Shown: positions 44,840-55,578, counted from the first letter of the stretch. The stretch: DNA of 64,000 nt from Cervus elaphus (GCF_910594005.1 NC_057848.1:133434155-133498154), one strand, 5' to 3'. Notes: generated by a model from the letters alone, not told the origin. A program made the numbers and translations.

Positions 44840-45330
44840 GGAGCCAGGAAACGTTCTCTTGGTGGGCGGGGCTGTGTTCCCTCCCTGTTATTTGACCTGA
44901 GGCCAAACTATGGTGGAGGTAATGAAAATAATGGCAACCTCCTTCAAAAGGTCCCGTGCATGCATTGCCACACTCAGTGCCCCCAACCCTGAAGCAGGCC
45001 ACCGCCAACCCACTCTCCACAGGAGACTCCTGGACACTCATGGGCAAGTCTGGGTCAGTCTTTTGTGGGGTCACTGCTCCTTTCTCCTGGGTCCTGGTGC
45101 ACACAATCTTTTGTTTGTGCCCTCCAAAAGTCTGTTTCCTCAGTCCTGTGTAGGTTCTGACACCTCTGTGGTGGGGTTAATGGCAACCTCCTCCAAGAGG
45201 GCTTATGTCATACCCAGGTCTACTACACCCAGAGCCTCTGCCCCTGCAGCAGTCCACTGCTGACACATACCTCTGCAGGAGACACTGAAACACAGTTCTG
45301 TCTCAGTCTCTGTGGGTCACTGGGTCCTGG
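44840..45330 (-). mobile_element. Putative ruminant L1 5' UTR, two tandem units, antisense
   Basis: Contains two imperfect repeats 249 bp apart, each starting near AATGGCAACCTCC (44930 and 45179) and running through 'caggagac' and 'gtctcagt'-like blocks to 'gggtcctgg'. The second unit resembles sequence I associate with bovine L1 5' UTRs read backwards. The family assignment is from memory of phrases and may be wrong. Confidence 0.42.
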
Positions 45331-45333
45331 TGA

Positions 45334-45523
45334 AGAGGTGGAAGGAGAAGCAGACGACAGATGATGAGATGGTTGGATGGCATCAGCAATTCAAAGGACA
45401 TGAGTTTGAGTAAGCTCCAGGAGTTGGTTATGGACAAGGAAGCCTGGCATGCTGCAGTCCATGGGGTCGCAAAGAGTTGGACAGGACTGAGTGATTGAAC
45501 TGAACTGAACTGAACTGAACTGA
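45334..45523 (+). mobile_element. BovB LINE 3' terminus
   Basis: About 190 bp ending in a five-unit TGAAC-type tail ('gaactgaactgaactgaact'). It abuts the L1-like block on the left. No clear TSD. Confidence 0.92.
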
Positions 45524-46719
45524 GGAAGCATTCAGAAGAGGAAGCACAGAGACCAGAATGATGTTTAAAATAAACTGTATCATATCTGGTCCATGCCAAC
45601 CTATAAGGTCGACACTGCTGGCTTCCTAATCTACTCAGATTATTAACAATTTGGGATTTTATCCTGTTTAGCCTCTCCTTCAGTCACAAGCCACAGACAT
45701 CAATCCTGGTTAACTCTAAGCAAAATGACTTTGCAGAATTGAAGGAAAGGCTGAACAAGCAGGCCTGAGGAATGGCATGAGATTCAGTGGCTCTGGGAAA
45801 CTCAGTCCCAAACTTCTAGAAAAAATCTCTCTACATAAAGACATGCTGGGAAGTCACATCATCACTTCTTCCACATTCTGTTGGTCGCAGTAAGTCATGA
45901 AGCCAGGCAGAATTCAAGGGAGGGAAAATCAACTTGGCTTCTTGGCAGGAGGAGGGGCAAAGTCATATCACAAAAGGGCACGTGGCTGGGAGGAATTGTG
46001 ATGGCCATTTTTGGTAGCAACCAGCCATTAAAGATTACAACCTAGAATGAAAGGTGAGAGTCTTCACCATTCAACACAGCATCTTCTAGAAATGCTGTGG
46101 TTTAGGTGCCACATTTTATAAAGGGTTATTGGTAAGCAGGAAAAAGACAAGAATAATAAGTGCTCAAGAAACATAGGAAAGAATGCTCAATGTCAACAGT
46201 AAAGACAGCTGAAAGTATGAGAGAATTTTTCATCTGCCAAAGTGGCAAGCACTTAAAAATTATAAACCCTGAATGTAAAGGATATATATAGCATAAACAT
46301 CTATGATTTCAGCTATGTGAATGGAACCTCAAAGGCTAGAGTCAACCAGTAGAAATTTGAAAGTATACTTAGGCCCAAATTTGAATACCACATGACAAGA
46401 ATGCAGAATTGAATCACTAGAACTAGAAACGGAGCCCCAGAGAGCCCCTAGAAGACAAATCTCAATTCAACTTCGCTATTTTGTGCTACTTCTGCATGTC
46501 GGCCTACTTATATACTGAAAGGAAATATGCCAAAATATCAGGAATACTTGAATAGTGGGTAATTTACACCATCTTCAAACATTTTTGTATTTTTCACATC
46601 CTTTGTCTCCAAATATTTTACTTTCACATTCAGCTAAAAAGAGTAAAGATTAGGCCTAGGACTGAACATGATATTTCAATTAGGGCTTCTTTCATTTTTC
46701 TTGAATAAAAGAGGCACAT
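45524..46719. other. Unassigned DNA
   Basis: About 1.2 kb. 'aaaagggcacgtggctggga' near 45975 hints at an LTR-like relic, and 'tctgccaaagtggcaagcac' (46234) at an old L1 scrap. Neither is firm. No gene. Confidence 0.35.
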
Positions 46720-47107
46720 CCCCCATCAAGGTCTTTGCATTTGTGGTTCCCTCTGCCTGGAGTCTTCTTCCCCTAGAGATCCATGTCTCTTCTTCTTTAC
46801 TGCTATCCAATCTTTGCCCAAGTCACTTTTTCAATGAAGCCACCCTTTTTCACCCTATTTAAAATTGCAAATAATCCCTTGCACTTCAGCACTACCTTCC
46901 CCCTTCCCTTTTTATTTTTTTCAAAACTCTCATCTCTTTCTAACAGCTCATGTAATTTATTTCTTTGTGTATTGTCTCCTCCCAACCCCCTTCCCCCATG
47001 GAATTTGAGCTACAAGGGGGCAAAGAGGTTGAATTTTCAGAGCCTACAACAAGGCCTGGCAAATAGTATTAAAGGTTTTCAGTAAATCTTGTTGTAGAAA
47101 TAAATGA
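46720..47107 (+). mobile_element. L2 LINE 3' end
   Basis: 'tgtggttccctctgcctgga', 'tcaatgaagccaccc' and 'caaggcctggcaaatagtat' appear in sense L2 order, with a degraded terminus before 47107. Confidence 0.52.
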
Positions 47108-47130
47108 GCTTTTAAAAAAATGGGATTTAG

Positions 47131-47469
47131 GGCTTTCCTGGTGGCTCAGTGATAAAGAATCCATCTGCCAACGCAGGAGACATAAGTTCGACTCCTGATC
47201 CGGGAAGATCCCACACAACGTGAAGCAGCTAAGCCCGTGCACCACAATTACTGAGCCCAAGCTCTAAAGCCCAGGAACCACAACTACTGATGCCCATGCC
47301 CCTGGAGCTCGTGCCCCACAACAAGAGAAGCCACTGCAATGAGAAGCCTGTGCACTGCAACTGGAGAGTAGCTCCTGCTCACCACAACTAGAGAAAAGTC
47401 GGTGCAGGAACAAAGACACAGCACAGTCATAAATAAATAAACAAATAAAATTATTTTTTAAAAAAAGAA
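47131..47469 (+). mobile_element. Long tRNA-derived SINE (CHR/ART2-like) with TSD
   Basis: About 340 bp: tRNA-like head (GGCTTTCCTGGTGGCTCAGT), then repeated 'ccacaac/gcaactggaga' modules, and an A-rich end with AATAAATAAA. The flanking TGGGATTTAG and TGGGATTCAG with preceding A-runs form the TSD. Confidence 0.86.
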
Positions 47470-47485
47470 AAAAAATGGGATTCAG

Positions 47486-47933
47486 TCCAGGGCAAGGCCC
47501 AGAGAGTCTATGACCACATGAGACATACATTCTACATTTATCTTCATTCAGCCTCCAAGCGCATCAGCTTCCTTAACAGTCACACTGTACAGCTGCCTCT
47601 TATTATATTTGTTGTCAGTGAAACTCCCTAACCTTTTGCACAGGAACTACTCTTGTATCCTACCCTAGTATAAATCGTGACTCTATATTTATTTTTTATT
47701 ACATTTTAAGTTCAAGTCCCCAAATTTATCTTGCAAGTGTTGGCCATCCTTCTGGACTGTCAAACTTTTTGTGGAATTTTGATTCTAACATCTCTTAAAT
47801 CAGCTATACCTCCCAGTTTTGTGTTTTTAGACTTGATGAATGTCTTAAACATCTTTACTAGGTTTTGGTGGCACAGAGTCTAGTGAACAAATGGAAAACA
47901 TTGAATAAATGGCAACTTCTACCAGATAACTTT
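47486..47933. other. Single-copy DNA
   Basis: No gene or element recognised. Confidence 0.42.
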
Positions 47934-48060
47934 TTGATCCTCACTTAATCCTTTCAATGACATAATTAAGTGGATGTTTTCTCCAATTTATAAGTGCAAA
48001 AAGTGAGGTTCAGATAAACAGTAAATGTGCTCAAGACCTCACCTGTAGTAAGACACAGCA
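47934..48060 (-). mobile_element. MIR SINE, antisense
   Basis: 'tgatcctcacttaatccttt' then 'aagtgaggttcagataaaca' match antisense MIR order. Confidence 0.47.
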
Positions 48061-48195
48061 TCTCTTGGGTCCTACTTGGGTCACCAAAACCCATACACTG
48101 TTGCAATATATAGGATGTACCACATCTTTACCCAGAAGTAGGTTTCTGGCTATGATCCTAATTGAAGTTACAAGTCCTGCACTTAGAGCAAAACT

Positions 48196-48371
48196 TCTGG
48201 GCCACTGGGTAATTTTCACTGTGCATCAGAATCACTTGGGAAGCTTTTTAAAAAAAATGCCCAAGTTCCACTTCCCAGAATTTCTGACTTAACGGGTGTA
48301 TAGTAAGGCAACCTATTTTATAAAACTTCCCCAAGTGATTCTAATGTGCATATAGGTTGAAATCCACTGCA
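48196..48371. mobile_element. MER5-type DNA transposon
   Basis: 'gtgcatcagaatcacttggg' at the left and 'ccccaagtgattctaatgtg' at the right are the near-palindromic arms of a MER5-like element. Orientation was not decided. Non-coding. Confidence 0.62.
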
Positions 48372-48470
48372 TATAGACAGAGAAACAGAAGAGATACAAA
48401 ACTGCCACTATCCAACTATTTATAAATGAGAGAAACACTACATTTATAGACCCTCCTGGTCTGTCTGTGT

Positions 48471-48652
48471 AGTTGCTCTGTCGTGTCTGACTCTTTGTGA
48501 CCCTGTCCATGGGATTTCTCACGCAAGAATACTGGAGTGGGTTGCCATTTCCTCCTCCAGGGGATCTTACCGACCCAAGGATGGAACCCATGTCTCTTAC
48601 TTCTCCTGTATTGGCAAGCAGACTCTTTATCTGCTGAGCCACCGGGGAAGCC
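48471..48652 (-). mobile_element. Bov-tA SINE
   Basis: Reverse. About 25 bp of the body is missing between 'gaccc' and 'tgtccatgggatttc'. Head end 'gagccaccggggaagcc'. Confidence 0.9.
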
Positions 48653-49078
48653 AGATGCTCTAAAAAACACCCAGCCATATATTACATATGCAGATACAAG
48701 CAAAACAAAAAACTCCTCTTTTTTTTCCTTGTTTTGATTCCATGCAGGTTTCCACCACCCCTCAGAGTAGTCTCTACCCCTCTCTTTCTCTCCCTGACAT
48801 ACACATAGACCCAGCAGGGCCGTCTTATTATCCTGTGGGGATAAGTCCTGGGCCAACTCTTTTGATGCCCTTGAAGACCTTCCTTGGGGAAAACCTTAAT
48901 ACCATTTGGTTTTCTTTTGAGAGTGAATAAAACATACTATGCTTTTGTGTCTAAATTATGCAGGAGAATCAAACATTTACACCAATGGGTGTTAAATGAA
49001 CAGATCTATTTCTCCACTATTTTTGTACTTTTGCTTTTCTATACAAATCTATTTTATTCCTCACATGCTTAAATCTGC
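48653..49078. other. Single-copy DNA
   Basis: No gene or element recognised. Confidence 0.42.
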
Positions 49079-49280
49079 ATGTGTGCTCAGTCACTCAGTC
49101 GTGTCCAACTCTTTGCGGCCACAAGGATTGTAGCCCACCAGGCTCCTCCTCCTCTGGATTTCCCAGGCAAAAACACTGGATTGGGTTGCCATTTCCTTCT
49201 CCAGGGGATCTTCTTGACCCAGGGGCTGAATTCATGTCTCATGCATTGCAGGCAGATACTTTACCACTGAGTCACCTGGA
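49079..49280 (-). mobile_element. Bov-tA SINE
   Basis: Reverse, full length. Its body is complementary to the sense SINE 60 bp to the right, giving a head-to-head inverted pair. Confidence 0.92.
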
Positions 49281-49340
49281 AATAAAATACATAAGTATGT
49301 TCAAATTCAAAAGGTATTTTAGAAATAAGTAGATTTAAGC

Positions 49341-49565
49341 ATGGCTTCTTAGGTGGCACAGTGGTAAAGAATCCACCTGTCAGTGTAGGAGACACAGGAG
49401 ATGCGGGTTCAATTCCCTGGGTCAGGAAGATCTCCTGGAGTAGGAAATAGCAACGTACTCCAGTATTCTTACCTAAGAAATACCATGGACAGAGGAGCCT
49501 GGCAGGCTACAGTCCATGGGGTCACAAAGAGTCAGTCATGACTTAGTGGCTAAACAACAACAACA
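49341..49565 (+). mobile_element. Bov-tA SINE
   Basis: Sense, with 'gatgcgggttcaattccctg' B-box region and a (CAA)n tail at 49552-49565. Confidence 0.92.
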
Positions 49566-50122
49566 AATATATTTTATCATTCTTACTTTATTTTAACTCT
49601 TAACTCTATTTCTCTAGGCCACATTTCTTACTCCATTTTATGCTGTGACCCTCAGAGTCAAAAATCTAAAAGAGCAAGGTAGAGAAACTTAAATTTTTGC
49701 AAACATTGAACTGACCCAGTTGTGAAATAATAACACAGAGAACAATTACCAATCCCACATTAGTGGGAACGTGTTTCCCAGAGGTTGTTTCATTTTGTTC
49801 CTTCATTCTCATGAAGCATCAAATCCCCAACCAGGTGACTTTAAAATGGTTAATCTAAAACTACAATAGCATGTTCTGAGGTGAGCAAATAAAGGCCTTC
49901 ATAGAATGCAAAGAAACTACAGTGAACATCAATCAAAATCCTCTAAATAGTAACATCTTTAATACATCTTTCCTTTTGAGGGTATCAAACTCTAGTACTC
50001 TGTAATATTGAGATTTCAGCCATGCATTTTTATGTCGTTGGGACTGTCTCACTTCACTCATCTGTCAGTACAAAGCAGTTAGACCAAATACCTTCTGATG
50101 GAAAGGAGATAGGTAGTATTAG
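49566..50122. other. Single-copy DNA
   Basis: No gene or element recognised. Confidence 0.42.
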
Positions 50123-50458
50123 ATTGGCCAAAAATCTGTTCAGGTTTTTCTGTAAGACCAGACCATCTGACTTGCCTCTTGAGAAACCTGTATGCAGGTC
50201 AGGAAGCAACAGTTAGAACTGGACATGGAACAACAGACTGGTTCCAAATAGGAAAAGGAGTACGTCAAGGATGTATATTGTCATCTGCTTATTTAACTTA
50301 TATGCAGAGTACATCATGAGAAACGCTGGGCTGGAAGAAGCACAAGCTGGAATCAAGATTGCTGGGAGAAATATCAATAACCTCAGAAATGCAGATGATA
50401 CCACCCTTATGGAAGAAAATGAAGGGAACTAAAAAGCCTCTTGATGACAGTGAAAGAG

Positions 50459-50710
50459 CTGCTCTCTCAGATCATCCCACCCTCGCCTTCTCCCATAGAG
50501 TTCAGGTTGGATGCATGAGACAAGTGCTCAGGGCTGGTGCACTGGGATGACCCAGAGGGATGGGATGGGGAGGGAGGTGGGAGGGGGGTTCAGGATGGGG
50601 AACACATGTAAGTCCATGGCTGATTCATGTCAATGTATGGCAAAAACCACTACAATATTGTAAAGTAATTAGCCTCCAACTAATAAAAATAATTGGAAAA
50701 AAAAAAAGAA
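50459..50710 (+). mobile_element. Ruminant L1 3' end, 5'-truncated, inside BovB
   Basis: About 250 bp, including 'gggatggggagggaggtggg', 'atggctgattcatgtcaatg' and a poly(A) tail at about 50697-50707. TSD AGTGAAAGAG at 50449-50458 and 50711-50720, part of the BovB sequence itself. Confidence 0.93.
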
Positions 50711-50802
50711 AGTGAAAGAGGAGAGTGAAAAAGTTGGCTTAAAGCTCAACATTCAGAAAACTAAGATCATGGCATCTGGTTCCATCACTTCATGGCAAAT
50801 AG

Positions 50803-51420
50803 ATGGGGAAACAGTGGAAACAGTGTCAGACTTTATTTTTGGGGGGCTCCAAAACCACTGCAGATGGTGATTGTAGCCACGAAATTAAAAGACGCTTACT
50901 TCTTGGAAGGAAAGTTATGACCAACCTAGATAGCATATTAAAAAGCAGAGACATTACTTTACCAACAAAGGTCCGTCTGGTCAAGGCTATGGTTTTTCCA
51001 GTGGTCATGTATAGATTTGGGAGTTGGACTGTGAAGAAAGCTGAGTGCCGAAGAATTGATGCTTTTGAACTATGGTGTTGGAAAAGACTCTTGAGAGTCC
51101 CTTGGACTGCAAGGAGATCCAACCAGTCCATCCTAAAGGAGATCAGTCCTGGGTGTTCATTGGAAGGACTGATGCTGAAGCTGAAATTCCAATACTTTAG
51201 CCACCTCATGCAAAGAGTTGACTCATTGGAAAAGACCCTGATGCTAGGAGGGATTGGGGGCAGGAGGAGAAGGGGACAACAGAGGATGAGATGGCTGGAT
51301 GGCATCACTGACTCAATGGACATGAGTTTGAGTAAACTCTGGGAGTTGGTGATGGACAGGGAGGCCTGGCATGCTGCGATTCATGGGGTCTCAAAGAATC
51401 AGACAGAACTGAGCGACTGA
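50803..51420 (+). pseudogene. BovB post-RT C-terminal remnant
   Basis: An open frame of 205 residues covering the C-terminal half of the BovB ORF after the RT core. It includes the '[18 protein letters not shown]' stretch, a Cys/Trp-containing '[19 protein letters not shown]' block, and the C-terminal '[19 protein letters not shown]' block. The start is not a true start: the frame enters through a run of G (50840-50846), where a 1-base change relative to other copies shifts the reading. No independent function is expected; the same peptide recurs in decayed form at 35344-35604 and 54104-54379. Confidence 0.78.
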
Positions 51421-51689
51421 ACTGAACTGAAGCTGAGAAACCCGAACAAACTTTTTGGCCAGTCCAAAAATTCAATGTCTTTTTCTTAGACTTTCTTGCC
51501 TCTCCACTGAGGATCAGGCACAATCCTTGATGGATTTTCTGTTTTAAAATGTGTTTTGTTGGGGGGACTCCCCTTTTTTCAAATCTTGCTCCTCATCACA
51601 GCCCCTCTAGCAGACAAACACACAGTAGCCCCCCATTCTCTAGTTGGTCCCTTGTCAAAGTCCGACTCGCCCAGCTTAACAAACATTTC

Positions 51690-52016
51690 ATTCAATCCCC
51701 TTTCAAGGAGCTGTCATTGATACCCACTAAGTGCAAAGGACTGGAGTAGGTATAGGGCACAGGTGATAAAAGCAGACCCCTGGCCCTTTACATAACTATT
51801 GTAAGAATTTGAGGTAAGTATGTTGTCTCTGGGCTTCCCTAGTGGCTCAGATGGTAAAGAGTCTACCTGCAGTGCAAGAGACCCAGGTTCAACTCCTAGG
51901 TTGGGAAGATCCGCTGAAGAAGGTATTCTTGCCTGGAAAATCTCATGGACAGAGGAGCCTGGCAGGCTATAGTCCACAGTGTCTCCATTTGCCAAATACT
52001 TGCCCAAGGTCACACA
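51690..52016 (-). mobile_element. MIR SINE, split by a Bov-tA
   Basis: 'gaatttgaggtaagtatgtt' left of the SINE and 'acttgcccaaggtcacacac' right of it are consecutive parts of an antisense MIR. The CA microsatellite grew at its end. Confidence 0.55.
51831..51980 (+). mobile_element. Bov-tA SINE, internally shortened
   Basis: GGGCTTCCCTAGTGGCTCAG head, B-box-like 'ggttcaactcc', then a deletion between 'gctgaagaag' and 'gtattcttgcc' removes about 25 bp of the body. Confidence 0.9.
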
Positions 52017-52035
52017 CACACACACACACACACAC
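52011..52035. repeat. (CA)n microsatellite
   Basis: About 12 uninterrupted CA units grown from the MIR 'cacac' end. Confidence 0.96.
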
Positions 52036-52149
52036 GAGTCACAGGTGGTCTTTGGGGCACCCTCAAGCCCCCAATCCATCCCATAATGATTGGCAGTCCA
52101 ATATGAGTCCACACACAACCCTAGTGATACTCCTACAACTATCACCAAA

Positions 52150-52860
52150 TACATTACAGGGCTGTTCATTGCTGTATGATTTGAACTTGAAGAAAAGGAG
52201 GAAATAACCTAGGTAACCATCAAGAAGGGACAAATTAAATAAATTATAGTATATTCATAACTGTAATACTATGTCAACATTAACAAAAATAAAATGTATA
52301 AAGATGAGCTGATAAAGAATAATCTTTATGATATTAACAGAAAAACCAAGGTATGGAATAATATGATCCTATTAGTTTTTTTTTTTTTTCAAAGAAGGTA
52401 TAGACAGAAATACATTTAGGGGTGCATGCTTGTGTCCAAAGTCACTTCAGTTGTGTCTGACTCTTTGCAACTCTGTGGACTGTAGCCTACCAAGCTCCTC
52501 TGTCCATGGGATTATCCAGGCAAGAATACTGGAGTGGGTTGCCATGCCCTCCTCCAGAGGATCTTCCCAACCCAGGGATCATACCCGTGTCTCTTGTATC
52601 TCCTACATTGGCAGGTAGGTTCTTTACCACTAGTGCCACCTGGGAAGCCCTACATCTATAGGTGCATCAAAAATTTTTAGAAGGGTCCCAAAAATGGCTA
52701 ACAGGGTTATTTTGGAAGGGTAGGGTGGGGGTGGTTAGAGAAAAAAACTAGTCTACACAGCAGCTTTCATTTTATAAAGTCATATTCTGCTTGACATATT
52801 TATTGTATGAATGTATTAGTTTTATGCTAAAAAAGGAAAAGTTTTTTTAAAAAAATCTCT
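52150..52860 (+). mobile_element. L1M-type LINE 3' end, split by a SINE
   Basis: 'attaaataaattatagtata', 'caaggtatggaataatatga', then, after the SINE, 'gggtcccaaaaatggctaac' and 'cagctttcattttataaagt' follow sense L1ME-like order. Confidence 0.6.
52428..52650 (-). mobile_element. Bov-tA SINE in L1 with TSD
   Basis: Reverse. Flanks TACATTTAGGGGTGCAT (52411-52427) and TACATCTATAGGTGCAT (52651-52667), 14 of 17 identical. Confidence 0.92.
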
Positions 52861-52868
52861 ATGGTTCT

Positions 52869-52977
52869 GCTCCAGTACTCTGGCCTGGAAAATTCCATGG
52901 ACAGAAGAGACTGGCAGGCTACAGTCCATGGGATCACAAAGAGTCAGACATGACTGAGTGCACACATACACACACAC
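52869..52977 (+). mobile_element. 5'-truncated Bov-A fragment with TSD
   Basis: Only the second half of the Bov-A body, with an ACACACAC-type tail. Perfect 8-bp TSD ATGGTTCT at 52861-52868 and 52978-52985. Confidence 0.9.
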
Positions 52978-52985
52978 ATGGTTCT

Positions 52986-53746
52986 ATGAAGTCCTGTAGA
53001 CTGAAAACACACCATCAAATCCAACAGCTTAAATTAAGGAGACAGATGTGCCTCTTGCCCAAGTCGATCACCGACTTTGTATTCTCTATGCTATTAGGTG
53101 ATTGTTTTCCTCTAGAGGAGCTTTATTTTATTTTAAATTAGATATAAGTGAGTTATAGTCATAGGGCTATTGTATTGACACCCAATGCAGGAGCTGAATG
53201 CCTGTTGGCAAAGGCAGCCTCATTGATGGGTATCCCAAGCAGATTTCTTTTAAGCTGTCTGAATAGTAGGACCTACAACATAACAACCACGGTATTAAGA
53301 GTAAGATCTAATTTAGGGTAATAACTCTCAAAAGCTCATCTTTGGGGGTATCTAACATGTGCCCTACAGTGTCCTAGAGGTTTCTGTTGGCATTATCTCA
53401 TTTAGTTCTCAGAATCTCCTTGCAAGGTATGTATTATTAAAGCCATTTTTGAGATGAAGCCAACTTTTACCTTCTTAGCTAGAGAAGACCTTCAAATAGT
53501 TTTCTCAATTGTTTTCATTTGCAAGTTACTAAAAGCACAATTAGAGGGCATGCTTCATTTTCATGACAGTGTTGAGGACTTGGCACATCCCTAAGGCCGC
53601 AGGCCTTGTCCAGGAGCTCCTCCTTCCAAAAATCAACTTCCAGGGGCCCTGGAAATTACACAGAGCATTTGAGTAGATGACTGAATCCCTCTTTCCCTCA
53701 GTTTCTTCATCTCTAAAACATGTACAGAAAACTCAGCTGAGAGAAT
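52986..53746. other. Mostly single-copy DNA with a MIR piece
   Basis: 53350-53465 ('acatgtgccctacagtgtcc' ... 'ttctcagaatctccttgcaa') resembles an antisense MIR. The rest is unassigned. No gene. Confidence 0.42.
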
Positions 53747-53758
53747 TCAGAAATCATT

Positions 53759-54671
53759 CAGTTCAGTTCAGTTACTCAGTCATGTCCAACTCTTTGCAAC
53801 CCCATGGACGGCAGCATGCCAGGCCTCCCTGTCCATCACCAGCTCCAGGAGTTTACTCAAACTCTTGTCCATTGAGTCGGTGATACCATCCAACCATCTC
53901 ATCCTCTGTCATCCCCTTCTCCTCCTGCCCTCAATCTTTCCCAGCATCAGGGTCTTTTCCAATGAGTCAGCTGTTCGCATCAGATGGCCAAATTATTGGA
54001 ATTTCAGCTTCAACATCAGTCCTTCCAATGAACATTCAGGACTGATTTCCTTTAGGATGGACTGGTTGGATCTCCTTGCAGTCCAAGGGACTCTCAAGAG
54101 TCTTTAACACCACAGTTCAAAAGCATCAATTCTTAGGAGCTCAGTTTTCTTTAAAGTCCAAATCTCACATCCATACATGACTACTGGAAAAACCATAGCC
54201 TTGACTAGATGGACCTTTGTTGGCAAAGTAATATCTCTGCTTTTTAACCTGCTGTCTATGTTGGTCATAACTTTTCTTTCAAGGAATAAGCATCTTTTTA
54301 TTTCATGGCTACAGTCACCATCTGCAGTGATTTTGGAGCCCAAGAAAACAAAGTCTGCCACTGTTTCCACTGTTTCCATCAGAGGGCAGACAGACCTAAA
54401 ACCACACTCACAGAAAACTAACCAATCTAATCACATGGCCCACAGCCTTGTCTAACTCAATGAAACTATGAGCCATGCCATGTAGGGCCACCCAAGACGG
54501 ACGGGTCATGGTGGAGAGTTCTGACAAAACGTGATCCACTGGAGAAGGGAATGGCAAACCACTTCAGTATTCCTGCCTTGAGAACCCCATGAGCAGTATG
54601 AAAAGGCAAAAAGATAGGACACTGAAAGATGAACTCCCCAGGTTGGTAGGTGCCCAAGATGCTACTGGAGA
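53759..54671 (-). mobile_element. BovB LINE with 5' inversion, perfect TSD
   Basis: 53759-54379 is antisense BovB 3' sequence. At about 54380 the orientation flips: 54380-54671 reads as sense BovB upstream sequence ('cagccttgtctaactcaatg', 'gtagggccacccaagacgga', 'atggcaaaccacttcagtat'). The whole is bounded by a perfect 12-bp TSD, TCAGAAATCATT, at 53747-53758 and 54672-54683, so both parts arrived together. Confidence 0.93.
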
Positions 54672-54819
54672 TCAGAAATCATTAAAAAGGATTAAATAAG
54701 GCAATTATGTGAAAACTCCAAGTACACAGTGATGGAACAAAGGAGATATTTGGCTTTTCACCACAGGTAATAAGATTTAGAGTCAACACTAATAAACTTT
54801 GCAATGCACCCATTTCAGA

Positions 54820-55005
54820 GGATCAAAGATTTTCAGTGCTAGAAAAATCCTGGAAACCTTATAGCCTGGAGTTTAAAGATGAGACCCCTTAGGTGAAAAG
54901 AGCCAAAGTAACAGATTCATCATCACACAGAAGAGCCAGCCCTCAACCCTCAGAGTTTCAAGCCCAAACCTCAGACACTTTCCACTTCCCTGGCTGTCTC
55001 CCTTG
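54820..55005 (-). mobile_element. MIR-type SINE, antisense
   Basis: 'gagtttaaagatgagacccc', 'catcacacagaagagccagc' and 'ccctcagagtttcaagccca' match antisense MIR order. Confidence 0.5.
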
Positions 55006-55183
55006 CCTCGGCATCACTGCTCTCTGAATGCTTTCCATGATATGTGTTGTGTTAGCAAGCAGATCCCCTGAAAGTCAGAGCCATTTATTGGACCCTCAAT
55101 TTCTTCATCAATTAGATGAGTAGTGAGTAACAAAGACCTTCCTGGCCCTATTTTGGTATGTCCCATAGTTAGTCATTAAGAGT

Positions 55184-55369
55184 GTCTGCTCAGTCGCTCA
55201 GTTGAGTCCGATTCTTTGCAACCCCATGGACTGTAGCCCACCAGGCTCCTCTGTCCATGGAATTCTCCAGGCAAGATGGGATCTCCCTGACCCAGGGATT
55301 GAACCCATGTCTCCTGCATCTCTTGCATTGGCAGGAGGATGCTTTACCACTAGTGCCACCTGGGAAGCT
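55184..55369 (-). mobile_element. Bov-tA SINE, internally deleted, with TSD
   Basis: Reverse. About 25-30 bp of the body is missing at 'ccaggcaagatgggatctcc'. TSD AGTCATTAAGAGT (55171-55183) and AGTCATTAGGAGT (55371-55383). Confidence 0.92.
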
Positions 55370-55386
55370 CAGTCATTAGGAGTTGG

Positions 55387-55578
55387 TATTCAGTCGCTAA
55401 GTTGTGTCTGATTCTTTGCGACCTCATGGACTGCAGCAAGCCAGGCTTCCCTGTTCTTCACTCTCTTGTGGAGTTTGCTCAAACTCATGTCCATTGAGTC
55501 AATGATTCCATCCCACCATCTCATCCTCTGTCACCCCCTTCTCCTCTGCCCTCAATATTTCCCAGCATCAGGGTCTTT
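55387..55578 (-). mobile_element. BovB LINE 3' terminus
   Basis: About 190 bp antisense, immediately after the SINE, from 'ggtattcagtcgctaagttg' to 'cccagcatcagggtcttta'. Confidence 0.92.

Larger units (their letters stand above)
50157..51433 (+). mobile_element. BovB LINE inside a mariner-like element and itself interrupted by L1
   Basis: Sense BovB from about 'accagaccatctgacttgcc' to the TGAAC tail. The RT active-site block reads NADD (50388-50399) in place of YADD. The element is split at 50459-50710 by an L1 tail. The post-RT portion on the right is continuous. Confidence 0.93.
50123..51466. mobile_element. Mariner-like inverted-repeat element, host of the BovB
   Basis: 'gattggccaaaaatctgttc' followed by 'aggtttttctgtaag' at 50123-50156 is mirrored by 'gagaaacccgaacaaact' plus 'ttttggccagtc' at 51434-51466. 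These are the arms of a short mariner-type (MITE-like) hairpin element I associate with ruminants. The two arms now lie about 1.28 kb apart because of the BovB. No transposase. Confidence 0.57.

Noticed and set aside
44910..45263. 117-codon plus-strand frame
   Set aside because: Falls in the tandemly repeated L1-like 5' UTR block; the openness reflects the repeat composition, not coding.
50826..51323. 165-codon minus-strand frame
   Set aside because: Antisense shadow of the BovB C-terminal ORF. Similar shadows recur with every BovB copy (35429-35845, 53865-54107).
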